This document shows, piece after piece, positions 1 through 6,946 of a stretch of DNA of 8,287 bases. Each line of letters begins with the position of its first letter. Position 1 is the first letter of the stretch. Both the position numbers and the translations under genes were made by a program. Location: NCBI GenBank assembly GCA_030539985.1, contig JAUNXD010000067.1:1-8287 (forward strand). Reading direction: 5' to 3'. The stretch comes from Methanobrevibacter sp. (GTDB lineage: Archaea > Methanobacteriota > Methanobacteria > Methanobacteriales > Methanobacteriaceae). The notes under the pieces were generated by a model. That model made no database searches, had not been told where the DNA came from, and was given only the letters and a program-made list of their open reading frames with translations.

Positions 1-183
1 TATCGTCCCAACGATGACCGTATTAATGCAAGTTATGTGGGTAATGGTACTTGTGGGCAGTACTTTTTTTATTTTCACAACAAATCCAACAACCCAAATA
101 CTTGAAGAATGCCTTCATAATTTTAACTACTATTGGTTTTTAAATCAATTTCATTCATCAAAAGTTCTATCTGTTAATACATT

Positions 184-437
184 AGTTGCTGGCATAGCTA
201 CTTTTATAAGTTCTAGATGAAGTTTTGAAATTTTGCGAATCTGACTTTTTTGGAGTATTGATTTCGAGGGATTTTGAAATATTTTTTAATTTGCAAATAT
301 ATTAGTTAATACTTTAGTATCCTAAAAGTATTGCAATTTCGATATTTTTGATGTGTATCAATCAGAAATCTCTTTTTTCCATCTATTGGTAATGGCAGTG
401 AAATCAACGCCAGTGGCTTGCATAAAGTTGCTGGCAT
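184..437. repeat. 12-base direct repeat pair, AGTTGCTGGCAT
   Basis: The sequence AGTTGCTGGCAT occurs at 184-195 and again at 426-437. On the minus strand both copies read ATGCCAGCAACT. Both are preceded, after a short variable stretch, by GAACTT and a T/A-rich run, so the similarity extends over about 30 bases with a 6-base length difference. In one minus-strand frame the two copies read E-L-I-K-V-A-M-P-A-T and E-L-F-K-M-P-A-T. This may be a diverged duplication inside a decayed gene. Its nature is unknown. Confidence 0.5.
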
Positions 438-592
438 CTTAAAAAGTTCATTTATTTGAATAAAAATGTAAATCAGGAATAATGGTTTAGATTTAAAATG
501 GGTTTATATGAGTTTTTTAAACTCCTATCAGTCGTTCCAAACGGTACTGTAATTATCAGTTTTGATATCATGTTTCTAATAACTATTATTTT

Positions 593-610
593 AAAAAAAG
601 TTAATAAAAA
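593..610 (-). terminator. T-rich terminator downstream of purE-ubiD
   Basis: Immediately after the ubiD stop codon the minus strand has a T5 run (complement of 606-610) and then a T7 run (complement of 593-599), separated by a few bases. Runs of T on the non-template strand are the usual intrinsic termination signal in Euryarchaeota, with no stem-loop required. The position, 7 to 24 bases past the stop, fits the 3' end of the purE-ubiD transcript. Confidence 0.55.
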
Positions 611-616
611 GTTAGT

Positions 617-1873
617 TTATTCTCCAAAACTAACTCTTTCGAATTTTTCCGATGTTTTAAGCGATTTAGTTGCATCCACACCGATTTTAGTGGTTGTTCC
701 ATCACTTTCAGCTACAGGGTCTAGGGAAGATCCACGAACATTAGGAACAATCATGATGTCACGGTCGCCTTTAACACGTGTAGCCATTGCATATTCAACA
801 TCCTCAGCATCAAATATGTCCACATCAGTATCAACAGCAGCACAATGCTTTAATGAAGGGTGTGCAGATAAAGCTGCCATTATAGCGTTTTTACCGTCAC
901 CTTCAGTCTGTTTGTTGATTGATACAACTGCATGCAACCAGCAGCATCCACCTTCGGTTAAAACAACATTTTCAACTGTAGGAACGGCATTCTTAACAGC
1001 CTTGTAAATCCTTGGTTCCTGTGGAAGGCCCTGTAATAATTTATGTTCAAATCCTGCCGGAACGATTGCATGGTAAGCGGGATTGTCCTTTTTGATGTGC
1101 ATTTTACTTAAGTTAATCACCGGCTGGTCACGTATGATGTCGTAGGTATCGGTTAAATCGACAAAAGGACCTTCGGCAACTGTTTCAGTAACTGAAATCT
1201 TACCTTCAAGGATGATATCTGCCTGTGGAACCTCCAAGTCTCCACACTTAATTAATTCAAGTTCGCCATCCTTGAATGCATTTGCAACTTCCATTTCGTT
1301 GTAGTCAATAGGTATTGAAGTTGTACTTGCAAGAAGTATTGCAGGATCCATTCCGATAGCTATTGCAATATCCAAGTCCTCTCCGACTTCCTGTGCATTC
1401 TGGAAGTAGGTGTAAAGGTTTCTTGGCACAATCCTGATGACAAGTCTTTCGTTGTCAAGCACCATCATACGATGGATTGAAGCATTCTGAATACCTGTTT
1501 TAGGGTCACGCGCAAAAACAACGCCTGCAGTAATGTAAGCTCCACCATCTCTTTTATAATGGGTTAGAATAGGGATTTTACTTAAATCAATATCTAAATT
1601 ATCATAATCTGAAAAATCAGTAAATTTGGTAACCTCAACCGGATTTTCCATTGCGTCAATGATTTTCTGGGTAATCTCTGAAACTTCACAGTTGATTGAT
1701 TTTGCGATTTTCGCACGGGTATTACAGATTCCGGTTACAACCGGCATGTCAAAGCCTTTCGGATTTTTAACAATGACAGTGTCTTTCGGATACTCCCTTA
1801 GAACTTTAGAAATTTCATATTCAGTTGACAGGTCATCTGTAATTTCTATTATCTTTTCATCTTTAATGTTCAT
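617..1873 (-). CDS. ubiD: UbiD family decarboxylase, probable anhydromevalonate phosphate decarboxylase
   Basis: This 418-residue protein belongs to the UbiD family of prenylated-FMN-dependent reversible decarboxylases. Visible family features are N130 and R135 in NASIHRM (equivalent to the cofactor and metal-binding Asn and catalytic Arg), and E234 with D239 in AEGPFVD (the acidic pair of the catalytic network). The length is well below that of bacterial UbiD (about 490 residues) and matches the archaeal form. Archaea of this type make no ubiquinone. The known role of archaeal UbiD homologues of this size is decarboxylation of trans-anhydromevalonate 5-phosphate to isopentenyl phosphate in the modified mevalonate pathway; assigning that here is inference, and the symbol denotes the family only. 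The start ATG lies 7 bases after the purE stop, with GTGAT 3 bases upstream. No promoter is visible between the two genes, so it is probably co-transcribed and translationally coupled with purE. No UbiX gene is in the window. Confidence 0.88.
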   Translation of the reverse strand: MNIKDEKIIEITDDLSTEYEISKVLREYPKDTVIVKNPKGFDMPVVTGICNTRAKIAKSINCEVSEITQKIIDAMENPVEVTKFTDFSDYDNLDIDLSKIPILTHYKRDGGAYITAGVVFARDPKTGIQNASIHRMMVLDNERLVIRIVPRNLYTYFQNAQEVGEDLDIAIAIGMDPAILLASTTSIPIDYNEMEVANAFKDGELELIKCGDLEVPQADIILEGKISVTETVAEGPFVDLTDTYDIIRDQPVINLSKMHIKKDNPAYHAIVPAGFEHKLLQGLPQEPRIYKAVKNAVPTVENVVLTEGGCCWLHAVVSINKQTEGDGKNAIMAALSAHPSLKHCAAVDTDVDIFDAEDVEYAMATRVKGDRDIMIVPNVRGSSLDPVAESDGTTTKIGVDATKSLKTSEKFERVSFGE

Positions 1874-1876
1874 ATT

Positions 1877-1881
1877 ATCAC
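1877..1881 (-). promoter_or_regulatory. Ribosome binding site of ubiD overlapping the purE stop codon
   Basis: On the minus strand the junction reads TAGTGAT, three bases, then ATG. GTGAT matches the archaeal anti-Shine-Dalgarno complement (GGAGGTGATC), and its first G is the last base of the purE stop codon TAG. This suggests that ribosomes finishing purE re-initiate at ubiD. The ribH-mmp11 junction has the same geometry. Confidence 0.65.
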
Positions 1882-2903
1882 TAGAATGTAATTTTTTTGT
1901 CTTTTAATTTTTCAAGAAGGTCTACAATTTCAGGATTATCTATGGAAAGTATTTCCCCTGCCAGGACTGCGGCATTCCTACCATTGTTTATGCCGACTGT
2001 TGCAACAGGCACTCCCGGAGGCATGCTGACGGTAGTAAGCATATAATCATCACCGTTTTCATTGGTACATGGAACTCCAATAACCGGTCTTGCGGTAAGA
2101 CCTACAATTCCTCCGGTTACCTGGGATGAGTTGGAACTGACTCCAATGAAAATTTTTGCGTTTTTCATGGATTTTACATAGTTGATGAATTTCTTATGTG
2201 ATCTAATAGGGCAAACCACTTTCATATCATATGTGATTTTAAGCCTGTCTAGCAGTTTGGTTATTTTTTTGGCGGTAGCTACATCGGTTTGCCTTCCAAC
2301 AATGATTGCCACTTCAGCGTCCCTGTTTTTGCAGCCGCTGTTTTCTTCATCCACATCAAATTTGTTTATTTCAAGATTTTTAATTCTCAAATAGTCATTT
2401 TGAATGAAAGGTCTGTCTATTGTCTGAATAATTTTTTCGTTGCTGTCAATGACTTTCATTGCATATTCTTTTCTGAGTTCTATAACTTTTTTATGGACTT
2501 CATCATCATGAAGGCCGATAAACTGTGCGGCCAGTATTGCGGCATTGTCTCCCCTGTCGATTCCGACAGTGGCAATTGGAGATGGATATGGCATCTGAAC
2601 AATTGATTCCAGCGCATCCAAACCACCGGTTTTAACATCTACGGGAACACCAATTACAGGTCTAGGTGTATAGGCCGCAATTGAACCCGGAAGATGTGCA
2701 GCGAGTCCTGCAATTCCAATAAAAACTTCAATTCCAGCATCAGTACCTTGAGCAACGATTTCACGAACTAAATTTGGAGTTCTGTGTGCTGATGCGATTT
2801 TTAAACTGTATGGTATTTCTAATTTATCCAATATGTCCATTGCTTTTTCTGCAATGGCAATATCTGATCCACTTCCAAGAATAATCATTATCTTTGGTGT
2901 CAT
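1881..2903 (-). CDS. purE: Two-domain PurE, N5-carboxyaminoimidazole ribonucleotide mutase / AIR carboxylase
   Basis: This 340-residue protein acts in de novo purine synthesis, forming carboxyaminoimidazole ribonucleotide (CAIR). It has two PurE-like domains in tandem. Domain 1 (about 1-150) has GSGSD (10-14), SAHRTP (38-43, with catalytic-type H40), GLAAHLPG (66-73) and PRPVIGVPV (80-88), as in class I PurE. Domain 2 (about 196-335) keeps the fold landmarks ARPVIGVPC and PVATVGI, but has GRQTD in place of GSGSD, I233 where H40 should be, and Q261 where H70 should be. It therefore looks catalytically dead. A charged linker of about 45 residues joins them. Single-domain PurE is about 160-170 residues. 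The tandem form is known from Methanobrevibacter smithii and Methanothermobacter, so this is one continuous gene, not a fusion error. The start ATG at 2903 has AGAAGGGA about 10 bases upstream. It lies 57 bases downstream of tex and heads the purE-ubiD pair. Confidence 0.93.
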   Translation of the reverse strand: MTPKIMIILGSGSDIAIAEKAMDILDKLEIPYSLKIASAHRTPNLVREIVAQGTDAGIEVFIGIAGLAAHLPGSIAAYTPRPVIGVPVDVKTGGLDALESIVQMPYPSPIATVGIDRGDNAAILAAQFIGLHDDEVHKKVIELRKEYAMKVIDSNEKIIQTIDRPFIQNDYLRIKNLEINKFDVDEENSGCKNRDAEVAIIVGRQTDVATAKKITKLLDRLKITYDMKVVCPIRSHKKFINYVKSMKNAKIFIGVSSNSSQVTGGIVGLTARPVIGVPCTNENGDDYMLTTVSMPPGVPVATVGINNGRNAAVLAGEILSIDNPEIVDLLEKLKDKKITF

Positions 2904-2951
2904 CTAAAAATCCCTTCTAAAATAAATTCATTCACTTTACATTATTGATTT

Positions 2952-2965
2952 TAAAATATATTAAA
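2952..2965 (-). promoter_or_regulatory. Possible TATA-type promoter of purE-ubiD
   Basis: The 57-base gap between tex and purE is AT-rich. It contains a minus-strand TATA-like element, TTTAATATATTTTA, partly overlapping the tex stop codon. It lies about 50-60 bases upstream of the purE ATG, which would leave a leader of roughly 25-30 bases. No T run long enough to terminate tex is present, so read-through from tex is also possible. Confidence 0.3.
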
Positions 2966-5108
2966 TTATCATCGAAAGGTTGATTCTGTTTCGTTTTGTG
3001 TCGATATCCAATACTTTTACATCAACAATATCGCCAACACTAACGATGTCCAGAGGATGTTTAACGAACTTATCACCAACTAATTGTGAAATATGGACCA
3101 ATCCATCCTGATGGACTCCAATATCGACAAATGCTCCAAAATCCACGATGTTTCTGACAGTTCCCTGCAATATCATATCTTCCTTTAAATCATCAATTGA
3201 CAGCACATTTTTTCTCAAAACAGGTTTAGGCATATCTTCACGGGGGTCACGGCCAGGCTTCTTAAGCTCTTTTACAATGTCTTTTAAAGTTTCCTCGCCT
3301 ACACTCAATTCTTTTGAGATTTTTTCAAAGTCAACATTATCCAGTTTAAGATCGACATTGCCGATATCATTAACGGAGTAATTTAAACTTTTTAAAAGTT
3401 TTTCAGCCGCATCATATGATTCCGGATGGATTGTCGTATTGTCCAGCGGGAACTTTGGATTGTTGATTTTGATGAAACCTGCACACTGCTCAAATGTCTT
3501 TTTACCTAATTTCGAAACATTTAAAAGTTCCTTTCTATTTGCAAAACCGCCGTTTTCCTCACGGTATTTGATGATGTTTTTGGCGGTGGTATTACCAATT
3601 CCAGAAACGTAATTCAAAAGACTTACCGAAGCGGTATTCAAATCTACACCCACTTCATTAACCACCTTTTCAACAACGCCGGTAAGTGATTCGTTCAACT
3701 GCTTCTGGTTCATATCATGCTGGTATTGTCCAACACCTATTGATTTAGGGTCAATCTTAACAAGCTCGGCCAACGGGTCCTGAAGCCTTCTTGCAATCGA
3801 AACGGCACTCCTTTCACCTTCTGAGAAGTCTGGAAACTCTTCATCAGCTAATTTTGAAGCTGAATAAACTGATGCACCCGCTTCGTTGACGATGATGTAT
3901 TCGACATTTGTATTTTTAATTATTTTGGCCACGATTTCTTCCGATTCCCTTGAAGCGGTACCGTTACCGATGGCAATGATATTGATGTCATATCTCTCAA
4001 TCAGTTCACGAACTGTCCTAATCGATTCCTTAACCTTGTTTTGAGGAGCGGTAGGATAAATTAAAGATGTATCCAAAACCTTGCCGGTTTCATCAATGAT
4101 TGCCAGTTTACATCCTGTTTTAAATGCGGGATCCCAGCCCAGTATGGTTTTGCCGACCAGTGGGCTTTCCATCAGAAGCTGATTCAGGTTTTTGGCAAAC
4201 ACTTCAATGGATTTCTTTTCAGCCTTTTCAGTTAAAAAACTTCTGATTTCCCGCTCAATTGCAGGTGAAATCAGACGTTTGTAAGCATCACTTACTGCAT
4301 CCCTGATTATCGGTGTAGTGTATTTGTTGTATTCTATTTTTTCAGGTATTTTTGAGATGTTTTTAAGCATGTGCCGGTTTAGGTATCTGATGATTTCATC
4401 ATCATCACAAACGATCTTTGCCCTGATAACTCCCTCTTTTTCTGCTCTGTTGATTGCTAAAATCCTGTGTGGAGGTATCTTTTTGATGTTTTCAGAGTAA
4501 TTGTAATAGACATCGTATTCGCTTGATATATCCTTGTCTTTTGCCTTTGTTTCAATCTGACCGGTATGGAAAGTGTTTTTTCTTATTTTCTTTCTGAATG
4601 TTGAATTATCCGAAACGATTTCAGCAATAATGTCCTGTGCTCCCTGAATGGCATCTTGCGGAGTTTTGACTTCCTGTGTAACATACTTTTTGGCTATTTT
4701 TTCAACGTTCTGATTAACATTCTGCTTAAGAATGATTTTTGCCAATGGCTCCAGACCATTGTCACGTGCTTTGGTTGCTCTTGTCTGTTTTTTACTTTTA
4801 AATGGCCTGTACAAATCCTCAAGTTCGACAAGTGTGGAGGCATTCATGATTTTTGATTTCAAATCATCACTAAGTTTTCCAACCTCATCAATCCTTTTGA
4901 TGATTTTTTCCTTTTTTTCTTCAAGGTTTCGCAGGTATTTTAATCTTTCGTCAAATTTACGCAATGTTTCATCGTTTAAAGAACCGGTGACATCTTTTCT
5001 GTACCTTGCAATAAACGGTATTGTGTTTCCATCATCAATAAGTTTGATTACTTTTTTAACTTGCCACTCGGCAAGATTCAATTCTTTTTCAAGTGTCTTA
5101 ATAATCAT
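2961..5108 (-). CDS. tex: Tex family transcription accessory protein, S1 RNA-binding
   Basis: This 715-residue protein matches bacterial Tex, a cytoplasmic nucleic-acid-binding protein related to eukaryotic Spt6. All Tex landmarks are present: the N-terminal helical signature IPFIARYRKDVTG (about 30-42); LEDLYRPFKSKK (about 96-107); a YqgF/RNase-H-like domain opening with ILGWDPAFKTGCKLA (about 322-336) and including IGNGTASRE; the hallmark RRLQDPLAELVKIDP followed by IGVGQYQHD (about 440-465); a helix-hairpin-helix region with SGIGNTTAKNI (about 502-512); and a C-terminal S1 domain (about 647-713) with GAFVDIGVHQDGLVHIS. The length is typical (700-780). I chose the ATG at 5108; a TTG directly before it (5111) adds one residue. 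AAGGTAG lies 9 bases upstream of the ATG. Tex is characteristic of bacteria, so an archaeal copy suggests old transfer. Its role in archaea is not established. It is divergent from the glycosyltransferase gene and upstream of purE. Confidence 0.93.
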   Translation of the reverse strand: MIIKTLEKELNLAEWQVKKVIKLIDDGNTIPFIARYRKDVTGSLNDETLRKFDERLKYLRNLEEKKEKIIKRIDEVGKLSDDLKSKIMNASTLVELEDLYRPFKSKKQTRATKARDNGLEPLAKIILKQNVNQNVEKIAKKYVTQEVKTPQDAIQGAQDIIAEIVSDNSTFRKKIRKNTFHTGQIETKAKDKDISSEYDVYYNYSENIKKIPPHRILAINRAEKEGVIRAKIVCDDDEIIRYLNRHMLKNISKIPEKIEYNKYTTPIIRDAVSDAYKRLISPAIEREIRSFLTEKAEKKSIEVFAKNLNQLLMESPLVGKTILGWDPAFKTGCKLAIIDETGKVLDTSLIYPTAPQNKVKESIRTVRELIERYDINIIAIGNGTASRESEEIVAKIIKNTNVEYIIVNEAGASVYSASKLADEEFPDFSEGERSAVSIARRLQDPLAELVKIDPKSIGVGQYQHDMNQKQLNESLTGVVEKVVNEVGVDLNTASVSLLNYVSGIGNTTAKNIIKYREENGGFANRKELLNVSKLGKKTFEQCAGFIKINNPKFPLDNTTIHPESYDAAEKLLKSLNYSVNDIGNVDLKLDNVDFEKISKELSVGEETLKDIVKELKKPGRDPREDMPKPVLRKNVLSIDDLKEDMILQGTVRNIVDFGAFVDIGVHQDGLVHISQLVGDKFVKHPLDIVSVGDIVDVKVLDIDTKRNRINLSMII

Positions 5109-5111
5109 CAA

Positions 5112-5245
5112 ATTACTACCTTAAATCGATGTTAATTACTTTTTAAGGTCATTTAATAATAATTTTTTGTATGTTTTAAAGATAACATTTATAACTATTT
5201 AAATCATAAAATTATTAATGTAGAAATTAGAAATGGTGAATTTAA
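5112..5245. promoter_or_regulatory. Divergent promoter region between tex and the glycosyltransferase gene
   Basis: This very AT-rich gap separates two divergently transcribed genes. On the plus strand TTTATAAC at 5188-5195, preceded by purine-rich AAAGATAACA, is a plausible BRE/TATA pair for the glycosyltransferase gene, giving a start near 5216 and a leader of about 30 bases. On the minus strand TTTAAATA (complement of 5196-5203) matches the archaeal TATA consensus and could serve tex with a leader of about 60 bases. The two elements adjoin, so the two promoters may compete for TBP. Confidence 0.45.
5235..5239 (+). promoter_or_regulatory. Ribosome binding site fixing a GTG start
   Basis: GGTGA sits 6 bases before the GTG at 5246. 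That GTG follows directly on an in-frame TAA (5243-5245), so no longer version of the protein is possible. The ATG at 5233 is out of frame and overlaps this site. Confidence 0.7.
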
Positions 5246-6946
5246 GTGTATTGGTTTTTAGTAATTATTGCATTTTTACTGGCAGGCATAAAAACTCAAA
5301 AGCCTAAAAAATACCAAAAGGTTTCAGTTATTATTCCGGCTTACAATGAAGAGGATACTGTAGCCACTGTCGTTGATGTGGTTAAAGAAGTATCCTTTGT
5401 TGATGAAATAATCGTTGTCAATGACGGATCATCTGATAATACCCGGCAAGAAGCCCTCAATGCAGGCGCCCGTGTAATTACCCATGAAACCAACAAGGGT
5501 AAGGGTGAAGCATTATTCACCGGTTATAAAGAGGCCGAATGCGATATTATAGCTTTTATTGATGCGGATATTCATAATTTGACATCCAAGAAAGTAGAAG
5601 CAATGATCATGCCTATTTTAGAGGGAAAAACCGATATCACCAAAACAAAATTCGCACGTGCACGTGGACGTGTAACCGAGCTTACGGCAAAACCGCTTTT
5701 GAACTTTTTCTTTCCCGAAATTTCATTTGAACAACCGTTAAGCGGTCAGTTTGCGGCACGTAAAGAAATATTAAAGAAGATTAATTTTGAAAAGGACTAC
5801 GGTGTGGATGTAGGAATTGTTATTGACGCTGATGTATTGGGCATTTCAATAACTGAAGTGGACATCGGTGCAATCGAACATGACATGTCTCCACTCTCAG
5901 ATTTAAATTTGATGGCTAACGAGGTTGTAAGGACAATTATGAGCCGTGCTAATAAGAATGGCCGTGTAATAATGATAGATGAAATCGGGTATTTTATCCG
6001 TATGTCCATCGTAGGTTTGTCTTTAGTTATTTTAGGACTGTTCACAATATTTTTCGTAAATTTCGTTCCATTGGCCGTTGGGATTATGATAGGCATTATA
6101 GGCATTATCATAGCAATTTACTATATAGTTAAGGTTATTGTCAAATCCATCGTAATGTTTAGAAAGACTCCAAGCGGCAATCTTATAAAGTCATTTATTA
6201 AAATTCATTTTCCACTTATCATTTCAATTATCATATTGCTTTTGATGATTTCAACATTTATAGGGGCAGCCCATTTTGAAAATGGAGTTTTGTCAATCGA
6301 GCCAAACTCAAGAAATTTAATTATTTATGCCGATGACTCTCCAAGGGACAATACCATTTCAGTAAGGGGTCCTTATACGGTTGACACCGCTATTGAAGAT
6401 GAATCTGATCAGATACGGATGCCTGCGGATGCAATGATGACGTTGGGTGTCAAGGAAAATGACACGATAAGAATTGACGATGAAGTTTATATAATTTCCA
6501 ATTCAAGGGATGGGGAGCCTAACATATTGAGATTGCCAAAAGAGGTTCAAAGCTTTTTGGACGTTGAAGACAACAATGTGATTCAAAACAGTCGCCTTAA
6601 AGAAGTGTTTGAAGAAAGCCTTATAACACACAGCTATGAAAATGACAACACTACTGTCCATGAGGAATATATCGTTTCCCCAACAGATGTAAAGGCATGT
6701 ACCTATGAAATCTTTTTGGATAACAATTCAATTGTTTATTCATCAGGTATCTTTAAAAAGAATTCAACATATGATATTTCTGTTGATAATAAGTATTTAA
6801 CATCATTTAAATTTAAAAAGAATACTAATATCACATTTAATTATGATAATCACACTGTTGAAATAATATTCACGGATAAAAATACAACATCAATAAAACA
6901 GATTCCTCGTCAAAATCAGGGAAACTTCCTTGACTTTAATTTTTAA
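5246..6946 (+). CDS. Membrane-bound GT81/GT2-like glycosyltransferase with an external C-terminal domain
   Basis: This 566-residue protein starts at a GTG. Residues 3-15 form a short hydrophobic anchor followed by basic residues. Residues 25-240 are a GT-A glycosyltransferase: PAYNEED (31-37), VVNDGSSDNT (57-66), DAD metal site (106-108), GRVTELTAKPLLNFFFPE (141-158), QPLSGQFAAR (163-172), YGVDVGIVIDA (185-195) and EHDMSPL (211-217). The last four resemble glucosyl-3-phosphoglycerate synthase (family GT81). Hydrophobic segments at about 253-275, 276-297 and 322-342, with a basic loop between the last two, put the catalytic domain inside and residues 345-566 outside. The external part has a two-fold repeat (390-410 and 428-448) and seven N-X-S/T sequons. 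Soluble GpgS enzymes lack membrane segments and this domain, so the acceptor may be a lipid or surface glycan; donor and acceptor are unknown. The last 80 codons are notably AT-rich. The gene stands alone, divergent from tex and convergent with mmp11. Confidence 0.85.
   Translation: MYWFLVIIAFLLAGIKTQKPKKYQKVSVIIPAYNEEDTVATVVDVVKEVSFVDEIIVVNDGSSDNTRQEALNAGARVITHETNKGKGEALFTGYKEAECDIIAFIDADIHNLTSKKVEAMIMPILEGKTDITKTKFARARGRVTELTAKPLLNFFFPEISFEQPLSGQFAARKEILKKINFEKDYGVDVGIVIDADVLGISITEVDIGAIEHDMSPLSDLNLMANEVVRTIMSRANKNGRVIMIDEIGYFIRMSIVGLSLVILGLFTIFFVNFVPLAVGIMIGIIGIIIAIYYIVKVIVKSIVMFRKTPSGNLIKSFIKIHFPLIISIIILLLMISTFIGAAHFENGVLSIEPNSRNLIIYADDSPRDNTISVRGPYTVDTAIEDESDQIRMPADAMMTLGVKENDTIRIDDEVYIISNSRDGEPNILRLPKEVQSFLDVEDNNVIQNSRLKEVFEESLITHSYENDNTTVHEEYIVSPTDVKACTYEIFLDNNSIVYSSGIFKKNSTYDISVDNKYLTSFKFKKNTNITFNYDNHTVEIIFTDKNTTSIKQIPRQNQGNFLDFNF

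Larger units (their letters stand above)
1..616. other. Gene-poor left end with possible decayed coding remnants
   Basis: I see no gene here that I would defend. Plus frame 1 is open from the window edge to a TGA at 103-105; its first 60 bases are richer in GC than what follows, so it could be the tail of an upstream gene. Plus frame 2 is open from base 2 to 220 and would encode a hydrophobic 68-residue peptide from an ATG at 14, but that ATG has no ribosome binding site. On the minus strand two short stretches read like protein but lack starts: about 162-291, ending in residues TDRTFDE, and 358-438, ending in residues NRWKKEISD. Stops and frame changes break them up. Together with a 12-base direct repeat this suggests degraded genes or an old mobile element, but none is identifiable. 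From about 440 to 590 the sequence is AT-rich and otherwise featureless. Confidence 0.4.

Noticed and set aside
14..220. Small hydrophobic protein of 68 residues starting at the ATG at 14
   Set aside because: There is no ribosome binding site, the frame is already open at the window edge, and a competing frame covers the first 105 bases; kept only as part of the unresolved left end.
498..1007. Plus-strand open frame of 169 codons opposite ubiD
   Set aside because: Most of it is antisense to the clearly conserved UbiD reading frame, has no plausible ribosome binding site and shows low-complexity Ser/Thr-rich translation typical of a shadow frame.
1881..2903. Reading PurE as two genes or as a frameshifted fusion
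   Set aside because: The frame is continuous with a plausible linker and no internal start signal, and a tandem PurE is known from related methanogens.
4732..5124. Plus-strand open frame of 130 codons opposite the start of tex
   Set aside because: It is the complement of the conserved N-terminal part of Tex, rich in Ser, Phe and Leu, with no initiation signal.
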